NCBI GenBank assembly: GCA_027886175.1
Contig: JAJNNQ010000002.1
Span: 8,924,001 to 8,988,000 of the forward strand
DNA: 64,000 nt
Direction of reading: 5' to 3'
Source of the DNA: Phylloscopus collybita
Taxonomy: Eukaryota > Chordata > Aves > Passeriformes > Phylloscopidae
The position numbers were made by a program, and so were the translations under genes. Below, one piece after another: positions 37,955-50,729 of this stretch. Within the stretch, counting starts at the first letter, position 1. Each line of letters begins with the position of its first letter. The notes under the pieces are model-generated. The model made no database searches, was not told the origin of the DNA, and saw only the letters and a list, made by a program, of their open reading frames with translations.

Positions 37955-38335
37955 ACATGTGGCCAGTTTCTAGCAGTGTCTGAGGGACTGACAATGGGGC
38001 CAACACTGCTGGATGTCTTCATGAATCACCTGAACAGTGGGACAGAGTATGCCCTCAGCTCAGAATGACAAGTATCCTGCACCCTGCACAGAAAAATGCT
38101 ATAGAAATATCTGGAGTAGGGACTGACTGGCAAGGAAGCAGCTTTGCCAAAAAACTCTTGAGGATTCTGGTGAACAAAAGCAGGAAACACAAGTCAGCTG
38201 TATGCCCCTGTGGCAGGGAGGGATGGATGCACACAGCTGTATTACCAAGTACAGACAGCAGGCTTATGGAAATTATTTTTCCCCTCTCTATGGCATTTTT
38301 GACAACGTTTTTAGAATATTGTGCTAGTCTCAAAC
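37955..38335 (+). mobile_element. Degraded CR1 LINE fragment from the ORF2 reverse transcriptase region
   Basis: Plus-strand DNA parallels the CR1 reverse transcriptase region. CTGAGGGACTGACAATGGGG and GATGTCTTCATGAATCACCT match the 'GP.LFN.FINDLDDG' stretch, then GACAGAGTATGCCCTCAGCT matches 'TECTLS'. Later, GAAATTATTTTTCCCCTCTC onward reads LMEIIFPL...LEYCASL against the family's 'REVI.PLY...LEYCVQF'. The catalytic FADD block and following residues appear deleted between about 38065 and 38100. Frames are broken and stops are present, so no protein can be made. Its divergence suggests a copy older than the CR1 at 2562-2910. The edges are approximate. Confidence 0.8.
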
Positions 38336-40556
38336 AAGACTATAGGAGTAATGCCACAGAAGGTTAAATGGAGTCTTGATGTTTTTATGTGAACAGCTTC
38401 ACTGCATCAGTTACTGACATTTCAGCCTACGGATCTCCAGCAGGAAAGAAAGCACCTCCACAAATGGTCAAAAAATAGTGAGTTTGATCCTGATTGCTCA
38501 AGATAGTATGAAGTAAAACCTTTAACAGAATTTAGAAACCTCTGTTTTGATTCTCCAGTCTGTTTGCATCGAAACAAAATTCAAATGTTTGAGCAAAGCA
38601 GTTCAGCTGATGGCCAAGGTTTATTTAACCATGGACCATAAGGTATTGCAGAACAATCATCTGATCAAGAAAAGAGAAATAACCTGTTATTTATGCTAAT
38701 GACCATATAGCCAGTCTCTCTGAATCATAATGATGAATCATCCTATGGAACAAATGTAATGAATTATTCTTGAGTTATCCTCAGAATCCCAACCATGTAT
38801 GAAAACATGCAAAAAACAATTACAAGTGGCAGGCAGCAAAGGAAAACAATGGTAATAATTTGTTCATATACTATTTCTGAACACTAAATTGGCCTGAAAT
38901 CTATTAATTAGATGTTCACAGTAATTCCTTCATGCAAACTGATTCATAACACTGTTGCCAATTCTTCCAGTCACAAACGGGTCATTCTCATAACAGCACA
39001 GCTCTATTTATCTTGGCTACCCCATCAGGAGCAGAAGCACAGGCAGAAAGGCCAAAGCTGAATGAGGATTTACACACTTTTATTGAGAAACATAATTTTT
39101 TCAATTTGCCTAAATCATCAGTTCCTTTATGTGCTGCAATACTGCTACCATCAGCATTAATAAATAAACTTGGCTTCAGCCTCCAGGTTGTGAGATTGAT
39201 ATGTACTATGCTCATGTTCCTCCTCCCTTGTTTTTTAACTTCTGGTCTATGCCAAAGCCCGAATTTCTAAATATTCTCCACCCCTTGAGGATTCTTGATT
39301 TATTTAAAAAGAGAGGGAAGGTAGGGAAGAGAGAGAGAGGTGATATTGTCACACCATCACTGGAGAACAGAAAGCAAACCAAAGAAGGAAAAGGCACAGG
39401 GCCCAGCCCTCACCTACTGAAGCTGTTGATCATCTCCTGCAAGGATTGCACTCCAGGCAAGATTAGGCAGGTTGCCAACATGACAGGTGAATAAAGAAAC
39501 AGTCTCCATCAAGGAAGATCCTCCATCCCCTATGCAGTGTTCACACACCTGCTTGATTCTTCTATTACCCACTGATACACAGTAACTGTTCAATGGCACT
39601 GAGCTACAGTACATAACAGTCAAGAAGAGGAAATAACTCATTTGCTTGTGGCTCATTGAGAATTTTGCCAAAACATCAGTCAATCCTGTTACAGTCACTG
39701 ATGTGTAAAAAAAACAAGTGGTCTTCAGTAATGACAAAAAAAAGCAAAACCGTCTTCCATAAACCCTACAAATAACATACTCTAAAAATTACTTTTTCTG
39801 CTCTAGTTAAAAAATGTGATTAAAGCTGTACTTCTGTGTAAGAGTGAATACCCATACATTAGTACAGGATCTGCTGCACTGAATTCATGAGTTCAGCCAC
39901 ACTTGGGGATTCAGTGTGGTGTGGCAGAAACCAGAATGCAGGTAGAACAAGAAAACTCCCCTTCCTCAGAGGGCAGAGCACATTCCCAGGCAGGTTATTT
40001 TCACAGTGGTGTGACCTTGGCTTACCTTCCACAGCACATGCCCAAAGCTTAGCTGACAAGCAAAACTGATTAAATGAAGGCCATTCCTAGTGCATCCTGA
40101 AACTGATGACAAAGTTTTCCTTGAGAATGGATGGGATTAAGCCTTATTATTGATTTTGAAAAGACTGGTACTACCATCAAAGTTAGTTCAAAACTCTTCT
40201 CCTGCATGAACATCCTGCACAATCTTAAGCAATCACATCACCTGCCCTTTGAACTTTGCTTTCTGGCTGTGAAGAATATCATTTTTCCATCACCTGTTAT
40301 CTGAGCTTCATTACAACAGTAATTATATTATTATTTTCAAGACTCTGACATGGGCCAGAAAAGCAGTACATCTAAGGAGACAGCTGAGAAATTTATAAAG
40401 GAAGATACCTCCTCTTCCCCCAGGAAATACACAGTGGTCATTGCAGATCAATTAGAGAGTCATTCCAATTTCTGCTCATGTGCAGCAGTTTTAACAGCAA
40501 TGAAGAGATGCTGTGTGAGGATGTGAGTTTGCTGTTTGTTTGCTGTTATTTAGAAT
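38336..40556. other. Unassigned noncoding sequence
   Basis: AT-rich with a GA-rich stretch at about 39309-39342. Short open frames on both strands have no recognisable products. No named repeat. Confidence 0.5.
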
Positions 40557-40591
40557 TAATAATAATAAAAAATAACAACAACAACAACAAA
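40557..40591 (+). repeat. (AAT)n-(AAC)n microsatellite
   Basis: Short AAT units pass into five AAC units. Simple repeat. Confidence 0.9.
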
Positions 40592-40839
40592 AACACCAAG
40601 CTGCACAAATTGGTGATTGATACTAGGAAAATGCATTGAAACAGCTCCTGGTAGGCACCAGGAGGCTCTGCCCATCTGGCCCTGGCTCCTCCAGTGCATT
40701 CAATGCTGCCAGGAATCCAAATCTGTAATTACAGCTACCCAGTGCATGAAACACCCACGCTCCTTTGCCTTCTATTTTCTGTATTCACACAGTACAGCTC
40801 CTCCTGCAGCTGGCTGCTCCTTCAGAGCCCAGAAAGCCC

Positions 40840-41450
40840 CAGGCACACGCCGTGTACGTGACGGGGCAGGCAGAGCCTGGGGGCCCAGTGCCCCACTTTG
40901 GCTCCAGCCTCCTTGCTCAGCGCCTGGCTGGTCCTCACATCCCCCCACTGTCTCCCCACTCTCTGCAAAAGCTACAGGGACAGCACAGAGCTGGCCCCTC
41001 ACGGAGACCGTGCTCCTGAAAATCCAGTGCCAGGCGGGAAGGCAGCCTGTTATTTCAAGTGACCCAGTGACAAATCATTCCTTATTACGGGGCAGCCCGA
41101 TGCCAACAGTGCACTGCAGGCACAGGATCCTGTGCCAGACGAGAATACAGCAAGCAAGGAGCACGAAAGCATCGTGACCAGAATCTGAGATGCAGAATCT
41201 GATGATGGACTGCAGCCCTTCCAATGAGACGAACTGCCAGCAGCATTAATGAAATGCAAGTACGTAACTTATGGCACGGAGTTCAACTGAACTGAGAAAG
41301 GGAAACATTTCCACAGCCATAAAGGGCTACAAATAAAGCTGGGATTTATAGCAAACAGTTCCTAGTGCAGAAACACGGCTCCTTGATAGTATTTCCATGC
41401 GAAGAGTAATAACTGGCATCACATATCAGGTATTGCAGACGGTGCAACAG
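40840..41450. promoter_or_regulatory. CpG-retaining block, possible conserved noncoding element
   Basis: About 19 CpGs in roughly 600 bp, several times the local background. They include CGCCGTGTACGTGACGG near 40850 and CACGAAAGCATCGTG near 41163, an imperfect inverted repeat. A 186-codon plus frame (40617-41177) overlaps the GC-rich left half but resembles no known protein and is overlapped by minus-strand frames. The right half (41180-41450) has no long frame yet keeps CpGs, which argues against simple coding constraint. Possible readings are an enhancer, an unmethylated element or an exon of an unrecognised transcript. Confidence 0.3.
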
Positions 41451-44400
41451 CTTCTCTTACTCTTCTGCAACTCCTAGGTCATGGGCTGGGCCCTTCGTTT
41501 TTCTGATAAAGCTTCCAAAATCTTAGGAGGAATCCCCTTCCCAAATACAAGCTCACTGCTCAGATCTAATCTCACTGGAAGTCTGCTCTGACTACAGTCC
41601 GTAGAGTACCTGTTAAATGCCATATCTACAGGGTTGTTTCGTTCCTCCGTCTGAGTTTATCAGTGGAAATACCCACTTTGTTTAGATTCATCCCTGGGAC
41701 CTATGCAACTACAGCAAGGGTCACAGAAGCACCACAGTATCTGGACATAATCTTAGACACTGAGGATCAATAAGTGTATGTGATACTCCTCAAGCCTGTC
41801 TCCCTTTCCTTAAAATGGGTATAGGAGAGGGAGAAGCCAGGAACACAGGTGCTGCAAGTGCTATTGCTAACAGCTCTGAGAAATGCTCCTGCCTGGGAAG
41901 AACAGCAATGGATTTCTGCAGTGTCTCAGACACTGAGCTGCTTTCTGTTGGTCAGCTTCTATAAGAAAAATGCGTTTTATGGGTGAAGTTATTTCAAAGT
42001 AATGCAGCAACTTGTGAATTAGGAAAAAGAAAATCCCAGCAAATGTAAATTTCCTGCTTTTCTCAGTAGAAAACCTGGCTGCTGGAGTTCATTATCTCTC
42101 TACTATTACTCTTTGCACTGCTGCAGACATCTCTGCTGGTACCAAGGCCCTATTCTATATATTCACATTCATATAAATGTGAAGAGACATCAAGTCATGT
42201 TAGGGAAGAAAACCCACAGAAGTTATAAGTAGGAATACAAAAATATTAGTGACAAGACAGAAACTACAAGGGCTACTGTAGAATTGCCTTGGTTCACAAT
42301 ATTACCTTTACATTCTTCATCACATTGTAATTTTACGTGGTGTGCATTTCAGTGTGATATTTTATGATTCCAAGGTTACAGAATTCCTGATTTCAGCATC
42401 CCATCACATAAAATAACCACGTTCTAAAATAAAAATCTCTTCCTGACATTCATGTGGCTGTAAGTCTACACTTATTTCCTTCACTTCAAGCTTTGCAGAA
42501 CAATTGCTGCAATTTTCTCAGTGAAGAAATAGAAAACAAAGAATTAGTATCAAACATTGGGAGATCAATTTTCACAGACCCCATTGCTTGATCATTTAAA
42601 TGCTAAGTACTGCAGCCAATTAGTCTAGACTGAAGCATTTGATGGGGGCAAAATTTAGGTTAACAAATACTGCATAATATTATCTGAATAATATAGAGCA
42701 GACTTCCTACAAAGATGAATTTTGAATCTGCCCATTATATGAAACAGGTGCAAAGAGTGCGTGGGAGAGGTGAATTCATCCCTCCTCTAAATGGCAGTAT
42801 AAAATAAAATTAGGATATAAAATTTGGGGGTGTCTCACAGGGCAGTTTTTAATTATATACTTAGCAGCATCTTTGCATATAATCATTACCTCAGCCTCCT
42901 CGTTTGCATGTATATATTCTTTTGTGCCATGATCAAAGAACAAAGGTTAAATCCTTCTGAAACTCTATTCAAGCAGTGAAAATTGAAAACAGATATTTTG
43001 AGGCTTTGAGCTTTTTTTTTTTTTTCTTTTTTGTTGTTTCCAACTGTCTGTATAATCTGCTTAAAATTCTGTTTACTTGTTAAACCATGTATTCATAGTG
43101 TGCCATTGCAGAGCACAGGTGAACCAGCACAGCTTTAAGGAGGACCCTTTCAATGGTCCTCCCATGGAAGAGGGAGAAACAAAACCAGGTCTCCAGCTGG
43201 GACACTGGCTGGGACTTCCACTAGATCTTCACCCCTCCCATTCTTCTGCACCCAGTTTTGGTTTGCATGAAAGGGTTCCATGGAAACACTGGAATTGCTG
43301 TCTAGTCCTCTGTTGCCATGCTCATGGCAAACAAATGAAGTCCCTTCTCTGTTCTGAGTGCAGTGGATAAACATCCAGCCTTGGCAGGTGGGGAGGGTGG
43401 GAACTGATGGAGAGGCAGAGCCATCCTGGTGTCAGTAAGCAATGATGAGACTGGGTCTCCTGGGGCCATGGGGCTGCTTTCTGTCACTTCCTTCCTAGAA
43501 AATGTCTGGTTTGTGAGTTTTTCTTCTTCCTCTATTGCCACCTGTATGAACATCAAGCTGCGTGTTCTGGCCATTCAGTATTCCTGGCTACCTCTGAGGA
43601 AGTCCTCAGTGCCCAGTTAGAATTCCTGGTTTGTGTTTGGGCTAAGTTAACATTGAAAATAACCCATGTACTGCAGCTTCCTCCTTTTTTCTAAACAGAA
43701 GCTGGCAGGACCTGAGCAAGGGTTGAAAGCTTTAGAATAAGACAAGGGGAGATGAACTACTGAGTAAACGAAAGGCACACAGCATGGAAGGAGCTCAGCA
43801 ATCCCTCATTTTAACAAAACCTGGACAGATGCTTTTCTGTAACACATCCAGTTCATCCTCGTGACACATAACCAAAACCAAGAGAATATTGACATAGAGG
43901 GTGTCAACACACAAATACCACATTCACAGAGGCCACAGCACTAAGTATTTCAAGGTTCATCTAGCACCAGGCACCTAAATTCACCTGCCATCCCAACCTA
44001 TCAAACTGACTCAAATGCCAGCTGCTGGAAAAAACCTCTTCCTCCTGCCAATCACAGGTTCCTGAAGCAACAGCCACTGAAGGCTGGATGAGATTCTCTT
44101 TCTGGGTTAGTAACCACCTTTTAGTGGAGAAAATTTTTAACAGTTTAAACTGTTACTTTGCAGCCCTGCAAAAATGAAAAGATATCAGATCAGCTCTTTC
44201 CTCTTGAAAGAAATTATATGAAAACATGGAATGAACTTCCTTTCTGTCCCAGACACACAACCTTTAATATCAGTTATGAACAGCACATCAGCAGAGTATT
44301 CTCCAGGACTGGGAAGCTGCAACAACTATTTCTATTGCACCACAATCCAGCACAAAGAGGATGACCAAGTTCAGCCTTTCTCAACAGAGCCATGGCTCAT

Positions 44401-46039
44401 GTCTGCCACAAGATGTATTTGAAATTTCAGTTACCAAAGGGCTATTTGGATTTTCACTGATAATTTATTACTTTCCATTATGTACACATAGAAACATGCA
44501 TAATGGGTGGATTGACTGAAAAGGTTTTTGGCTAGTAAAAGGGTCTAGAGAGCTCTTCACTGGACACATTTTATCCTTTTACACTGGTAGTCCTCTGGAC
44601 AGATTCATTTTGTCCAGGTTTAGTCTACTGCAGATTTGCTGGGGATAAAGTGAGGATGACTCAGGAGCAACAACACTCAGATGCACTGTTCAGCTTCAGC
44701 CTCTTTCTACAGTCTTCCTTTAGATGAGTTGAAGATTAGGAATGAGCAGCAGAGAAGGAAGCCCAGCAGGATGTAAAACACCAGGTGAGGCTCTCTGGCT
44801 ACAATGCTCAACATTAATAGCTTCTTGGAAAGAAAGAAGAATTTGAACATCCTATTTCTGTCATGCAGTGCCAAGGCAGACAGGGATTTTGGATGGAGAT
44901 GTTAGAGCATTTCTTTTTACTCTACCAACTCTGTCCTTCTTTCAAGAAATGTTTCCACCATATGGTAGAAAGAGCTATAAAATCACAGAAAATATCATCT
45001 GGATATTTAGTTAACTGCTGTTTCCAGAAATGGTGGCATCCTCAGTCATATAGGAAAAAGGCAGTAAAAGTAGGGCTTCACCTGCAAGTCTAAAGGCCCT
45101 CTGGCATTCTTCAGAAGACTGGCTGAAACTAGGTTAAAATCTTCAATTAAAAAATGTCAATTCACTGAATATATATTCAGGACTGTGATGTTAAAGAACA
45201 ACCATTTGCTGTATTTGACCCTTTCCATCTAAATATCAAAGGTCTGATTTTTACAGTTATTGTGTCCACACATAGACACAACCCTCCTCCTGAAGGAGGG
45301 CTGCAGATGCTCAGTGACATCTGAAAAATGAACTACTTAGCAAAGGAAGAGCCTATAAACCAGAACAATACAAAAGAAATTATCCAAAGGGCAGCATGTC
45401 ATGCACTCCACACCACTGGAGTACTACTGTCACTGTAAATTTTCCCTCATTTTCCCCCTAAGAGCTATCAGTATGTCTTGATGACTGCAAAGGCACACAG
45501 GCATGTGTCTCCTGCCTTCCAACACCTTCCCAACGTTCCAGGTTTCCTACACAGCACCTGTGTGAAGTTCACTGCATCACTCCTGCTTCCTTCAGCACCT
45601 GCCTCCTACATTCAGAGGAAAAGCAGCTCAGCTATAGAGCACTGCAGCACACAGATTTTATACAACAAATTTATTTTACATGAAATTACTCTTGGAGACA
45701 TAGAAAGAAAATGGAGAGAGTAAATCCAGAGGAGCCAACATTCTAGGAAGGCAGGAGTGTACAAAATATACTCTAAGTACAAATTAAACCCCTTCATAAA
45801 GCAAAAATAAACAAAGAAAAATTCAAAGTGGTACAATGCAGTATAATTCAAGCCTAATGTTGCAAACACTAAAAATTCAGCAAATTAAGTAGATGCCTCA
45901 CGTGGCTCTTTCACTACACTGTGCACAAAAAGCAACTTGGAAAAAGGTACTAAAAATTTGCACATTTTCCTCCTCACAATGGCAAAATTTTAGTATGATG
46001 ATCTTTTATCATTTCAGAAAAAAACACGTGCCACAAAAT
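41451..46039. other. Unassigned noncoding sequence
   Basis: A T-rich tract lies at 43012-43032 and a 16 bp AT-rich palindrome at 45165-45180. Open frames are at most 97 codons with no recognisable products, and none of 60 codons or more occurs between 41260 and 43076. No named transposon. Confidence 0.5.
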
Positions 46040-46620
46040 GAATAGTAAGAAGAAACTAATTAGAATTTGCACCTATGCAGAAAACACAATTCAATCTCCT
46101 AAATAATTAAAAGCATTTCTGAGCGCCAGCTTTTGTTATCGCTATCAAAAACAAAAAAAAATATCAGTTTATATTGCAGCTGAGATTAATATTTTTAGTA
46201 TCTGAATGGAAACAAATGTGGAAGTGAATGTCTATTAAAACTGTGTGATGGCCTACGGCTTTATAAATAACCACATCCCCTCGCTGCCAGTGGCAGGGAT
46301 GACTACGGATCCAGCATGCTAAGTTATTCCATCACAAGTCACACGCTCGCAGGAGCACTGCAAAGTGAAGATCAAGGTTAAACAGTTAGCAGGGATTTCT
46401 CTAAGAGGGAAGATGGCCGGGTGACCTTGGAGCTCTGACAGGCTCCAATCCAGGGAAACACGGTATGTAAGGAATCAGATGTTACCCATGTTCCTCACAG
46501 CAGCATTGTTCTTAATTAGACACAAGGCATTTCGTGTCTGAAAGGCCAATTAGGAAACTCAAGAGTTCACTGCCAACGGTGTGCTGTTTCTAAAAGTTCC
46601 CCACATTAATTTGCTACAGG
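46040..46620. promoter_or_regulatory. Possible conserved noncoding element
   Basis: An AT-rich left half carries homeodomain-type cores (CTAATTAG, AATAATTAAAAG, GATTAATA). The right half keeps about ten CpGs (for example CTACGGCTTTATAAATAACC, CACACGCTCGCAGG, TTTCGTGTC). No open frame of 60 codons occurs anywhere in it, so CpG retention is not explained by coding. This is a pattern often found in developmental enhancers. The inference rests on composition alone. Confidence 0.3.
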
Positions 46621-48574
46621 ATAGATGTTTTACCCCCAAATTCAGTGCTTGTGCTCATCTGATATAGAAAACTCTCCTGCACTGAAACCCTACTGGAGGC
46701 AGCTTTGAAAAAGACTCAGGGCACCTATTTTCACTAGAAGGTGTGCAGCTGCTTTGCAGTATTTCCCAAAAAGCTAGCACCATTCTCATGAATGGTTTCC
46801 CAATGTGAGCTGATTAATATTACAGCTAACAGCACTGTCCCAAACTTTGCCTGGAATTTCCTCCCTCTAACTGTTGCACTAAAGATGCATTTTCATAATC
46901 CAGGCACGAAGGTGACTTCTGCCAAGCAGAGGAAGGGACTGGAGCTTGACAGGGTGCCGGTTCCCCTTGGCTCATTCAGGGGCCAGAAAAACAACTCAGT
47001 GAGGCTGTGTCGTACAGAAAGCCGAAGGAAAGAGGCCAGGAAACTTCACGCTGGGCTTTTTCCCAGGTTTAACTCTGTATGTTCATCCACAGCTTCCCAT
47101 GAGCCAAAGCAAAGTTGAGACTGCCTTGCATGGCTGCAGACCTGGCAGCAGGCACAGCCTTATGTCCTGTCCGAGTCCTTTTCCCCTGGCAGATTCCAGC
47201 TGTCCTTCCCTCCTGTCCTCACCTCCTGCCTCATCCACACCATCCCAACACTTGCTTCAAGCAGCCTGAGTACTCCCTACCAGAAAGGCACCTCTTGAGC
47301 GGCTTAAAAACTTGGCAAAAGTTAGGATATGCTTTCACAGAAAAAGATTTTTAGAAGGTAAGACCCTGTTATGGGTTACTGATATGTAAAAAAAAAGCAT
47401 GGTTTTAATGGGTAAAAAGAAATTCCACCCTGTTCTTTATTTCAGAAGCAGCCTGAACAGTTCTGGAGGCAGTTTTCACACTGGAAGCTGTTCCAATGGA
47501 AATCTTGGTGAAGCCAAAATGAAAGGAAGCTCTGCTACAACTTCCAATGGTATTTCCATTAGTTTTATTACCCCTATCTCGACTTAACACAACGCCCTTC
47601 AAAATTATTAAAAGCAGTAAAATGTCTCTTTTTTTCCTTCCTTGTCTAAGGAAGAACACAACATTAACCAAACCAATTTCTTTAATTAAATGACACTTTG
47701 GACATCTCATTATAATTTGACAACCACTTAGATTGCTTTCAAATCAACACCCTCTACATTTCTAACTACTTGTAACACAATGTGGCTGGGGATGACCTGT
47801 GTTTACATTTTTGCAGCCCAACTCACTCTGCTTTCTGAACTGGTGGAAATGAGAGCTGCTAAGAAAAAAAAAAACACCCTACTATTTGTTTCTAAATTAT
47901 TATCAGAAGAAGACAAGCTTCAGATCACTCCAACGTTAATAACTACTGCCAGAGTTGTTTCTACCCATTAGTAGTTGTCAACAGATTAGTTTCACTTAAT
48001 GGACAGCCAAACTCAGCTTCACTGAACAGCATTTCCCTGGGAAAAAACCCCAGAGTTTTCAAATCTTCACATGAAGAAAATGAACAGGATGCAGGCAGTA
48101 ACATGTATTTCAAAAATGAAATGCAATCTGCTCACAAAACTGTGGTAGATAATTTTCTCCTACTTTTGTAGCAATTCCTGTTGTCTAGCCCTGTGTTCCA
48201 GTTTGCAAAAAACAGTCCAACCAATATCCTGAGACAGCAGAATTTTGCATGAAAGTCACAAATAACACTAAATTGAAAAATAATTGATGGTTTGTTTTGT
48301 TTTTTTTTTTTTAGTATAGCTCCAACTCTTTTTCTAAGGAGACCAAGAATAATTTGATACACCAGATCATAATAAGACATGGAAGAAAATAGCTTTTCAA
48401 AAATAAAAAAAAAAATATCAAAATATCCTAAACTGTTCCCCTACCTGTTGGGCTATTTGTTTCATAACCAGAGCAGAACAAAGGGTTATATAGTCTGAAC
48501 AACAAGTTACTACACTTGTAATTCAGCTCATTTCTCTTACCCTGACAGAAAGCTACTGGAAAATGTATGGTGTC
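46621..48574. other. Unassigned noncoding sequence
   Basis: A plus-strand frame of 108 codons at 46792-47118 and others have no recognisable product. A T tract lies at about 48299-48313. No named repeat. Confidence 0.5.
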
Positions 48575-48600
48575 TTTTTTTTTTTTTTTTTTTTTTTTTT
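48575..48600 (+). repeat. Poly(T) tract, 26 T
   Basis: Uninterrupted run. On the minus strand it would be an A tail, but the adjacent sequence (48601 onward) has no AATAAA in the proper place or recognisable retrocopy. Confidence 0.92.
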
Positions 48601-50345
48601 CTAATTAATTCCAAAATTGAATTGAAACTAAAAGAGGAGAAAGATTAAGTGAGCTGTAGAGAGGTACCCCTGCCCTTCACACACTGCATCCTGGGATGCC
48701 TTGCTAGAAGTCTGCTCAGACTTCATACAGAGATGTGAATGCTCTGCACTGGGCTGGAGATTGAAGCTCTAATTAGATACCTGTGGGAGAGCAAGGAGTC
48801 TCCCTCTCCCTCTCTCCCTGGTGATGCCCAGCAGTCAGAGAGCAGACAGACACTCATTGCAGCACATCTCTGCAAAGGGCAGCTTGAGCAGCTGCTATTT
48901 CCCCTTTATATTTTTAATGTGGGGTGTGCATGTCCACGTGTGTTTGCTTCTCTCATAAACCAGTTTTAACATGTGAACAAAGCCTGGGGTGAAGTGATGG
49001 GAAAGCTTTGGAGGAGGATGCTTTTGAAGAATGGGGTTTGATGGCTGGATCACCGAGCATCTGTTATTTGTATATGGTCTCATTTACATTAAAGAGGAAA
49101 TACAGGAGTAACACAGCAATTCATGGATACAGGAGCAGTATCCACAAGCAGATGGGGATGCCTGACCTGCTCTGTTTGGTGTCTGGGTCTGGGTTTAGAT
49201 GCTTGCTCAGAAGCAAAAGGGCCTTAGTCCCCTCCTCATGCTTCATGTACGCCATTCCTTTACAGAAACAGTGTCTGCAGACGAACACTGGCTGCCAAAA
49301 ATGTGACAAATTCAAACAGACAAGCTCTCCTAATTACCAGAGAAATCTGTATACAAAGGAGGAAAGGGAACTATGCTCCAAAGGGAAAAAAAAAAAAAAA
49401 AAAAAAAGTCCAAACATCATATATGAAAACAAGACAAAGGGAGCTATTGTTGAAATGAGTCTTGCCACTTCCCGACACATTTGATTTTCTTTTTCCCCTT
49501 AGGCTTTAAGGCTAAGTGAATAGCACTTTTTAAATTATTTTTTTTTATTATTATTATTTTGGGGGGTAAAAATAAAATCATTCCATATGTCTTCTATCTG
49601 GGAGAGAGAAAAATTAAAAATAAGAAAATCAGCCTCTCCACCAACCCTGCCCCATGCAGCACACATGTAAGTCTAAAGAAAATGCAACTTCCCATCTGAA
49701 AATATCTGAGTTCAGAAAAAACAGTATCACAAAACTACTAAAGGCTTGGAGTTGCCTACTGCTGAGCCCTATTCAGCAGTACAAATTTAATAACCACCCC
49801 ACTGCCTCAGAATCAACATCCAGGACTTTTTATTGCTGGCACAGAGCAGCAGAGCAGTAGGTCAGGCTGAAAGGCTTCAGCTCTCATACAGCAGTTATCT
49901 TTACTCAAACAACACTGAAAGATTCAACTGGAATATTTTCGTCACGTTCCTGAACCTCTTTTCATGATTTTGCACTTTGCAGACAGCAGTGCCTCCTGCC
50001 CTGCCCCAGGATCCTGCAGCAAATCACGCTCCCAAGCACAAAGGCAGCACCAGCCCATTCCCGTGGCCAGACAAACTCTCCCATCATCCTGGTAGCACTC
50101 ATCATATCACACTCTTACCATCATTATCTCTCCACTGAAAGCTGATTGAAAAAAATGACTTTGTCATCTCATGGTTCCTTCCACTGTAAATCATTAACAA
50201 GAACTTGCTTATTTTCCGACCTCAACTTAACTTTTTTTTTTTCCTAAGCCATTCCTTTTATTTTTTTTTTTAATTACTCCTTGAAGTAACTCTGAATCTA
50301 GCAGCTTCCATTTAGTATATAGGTGAACAGCAGAAAATACTAATA
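48601..50345. other. Unassigned noncoding sequence
   Basis: Contains a 22-base A tract at 49386-49407 that keeps a plus-strand frame of 158 codons (49008-49484) open as poly-lysine. That protein is not recognisable. T-rich stretches occur near 49.54 and 50.24 kb. Confidence 0.5.
49386..49407 (+). repeat. Poly(A) tract, 22 A
   Basis: Uninterrupted mononucleotide run with no polyadenylation signal upstream. Confidence 0.92.
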
Positions 50346-50393
50346 TTGCTATTTTTCTCAAGTGAAGTTTTCTATTTTATCTCTGGCTTGCAG

Positions 50394-50729
50394 GTAGGAT
50401 TTTTGAGAGAACACCACTCTGCTCAACAGACACTCATACAGGTTTTGCAGGCCGCCCTGTTATGGGTAATGTACCTACCATACCACTTCAAAATGATGCC
50501 AGCACGCCAAAAATGCAGTGCTGCGACTTTGAGACGATTTCATAACGCGTTCATGAAAGCATCTGGATCACAAAACGTGTTATTGCCATCACCTGTGGAA
50601 GTCATTACTGTGAGGCTGCACAGCAGCTGCACACGCCGACGGAAAACCTTCCACATCCACTGGCTGCTCCCAAGGAGTCAGCCCGTGCCAGCACCACCAC
50701 AACTAACCACAATGATTTCCTCCTCTTAA
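50394..50729 (+). other. CpG-retaining block: conserved element or possible exon
   Basis: About ten CpGs fall between 50452 and 50643, including AACGCGTT and CACGCCGACGG, in a CpG-poor neighbourhood. A good acceptor-like sequence (TTTTATCTCTGGCTTGCAG) ends at 50393. The plus-strand frame covering the block is open from 50346 to 50729 (127 codons). Its peptide (...REHHSAQQTLIQVLQAALLW...) matches nothing I know. Donor-like sites are weak (for example at 50465), so a classic internal exon is not clear. A conserved noncoding element is at least as likely. Confidence 0.3.

Noticed and set aside
45165..45180. 16 bp palindrome CTGAATATATATTCAG
   Set aside because: A palindrome of this length is expected about once or twice by chance in 64 kb of this composition.
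49008..49484. 158-codon plus-strand frame
   Set aside because: It is extended through a 22-base A tract as poly-lysine, and the rest has no recognisable domain.
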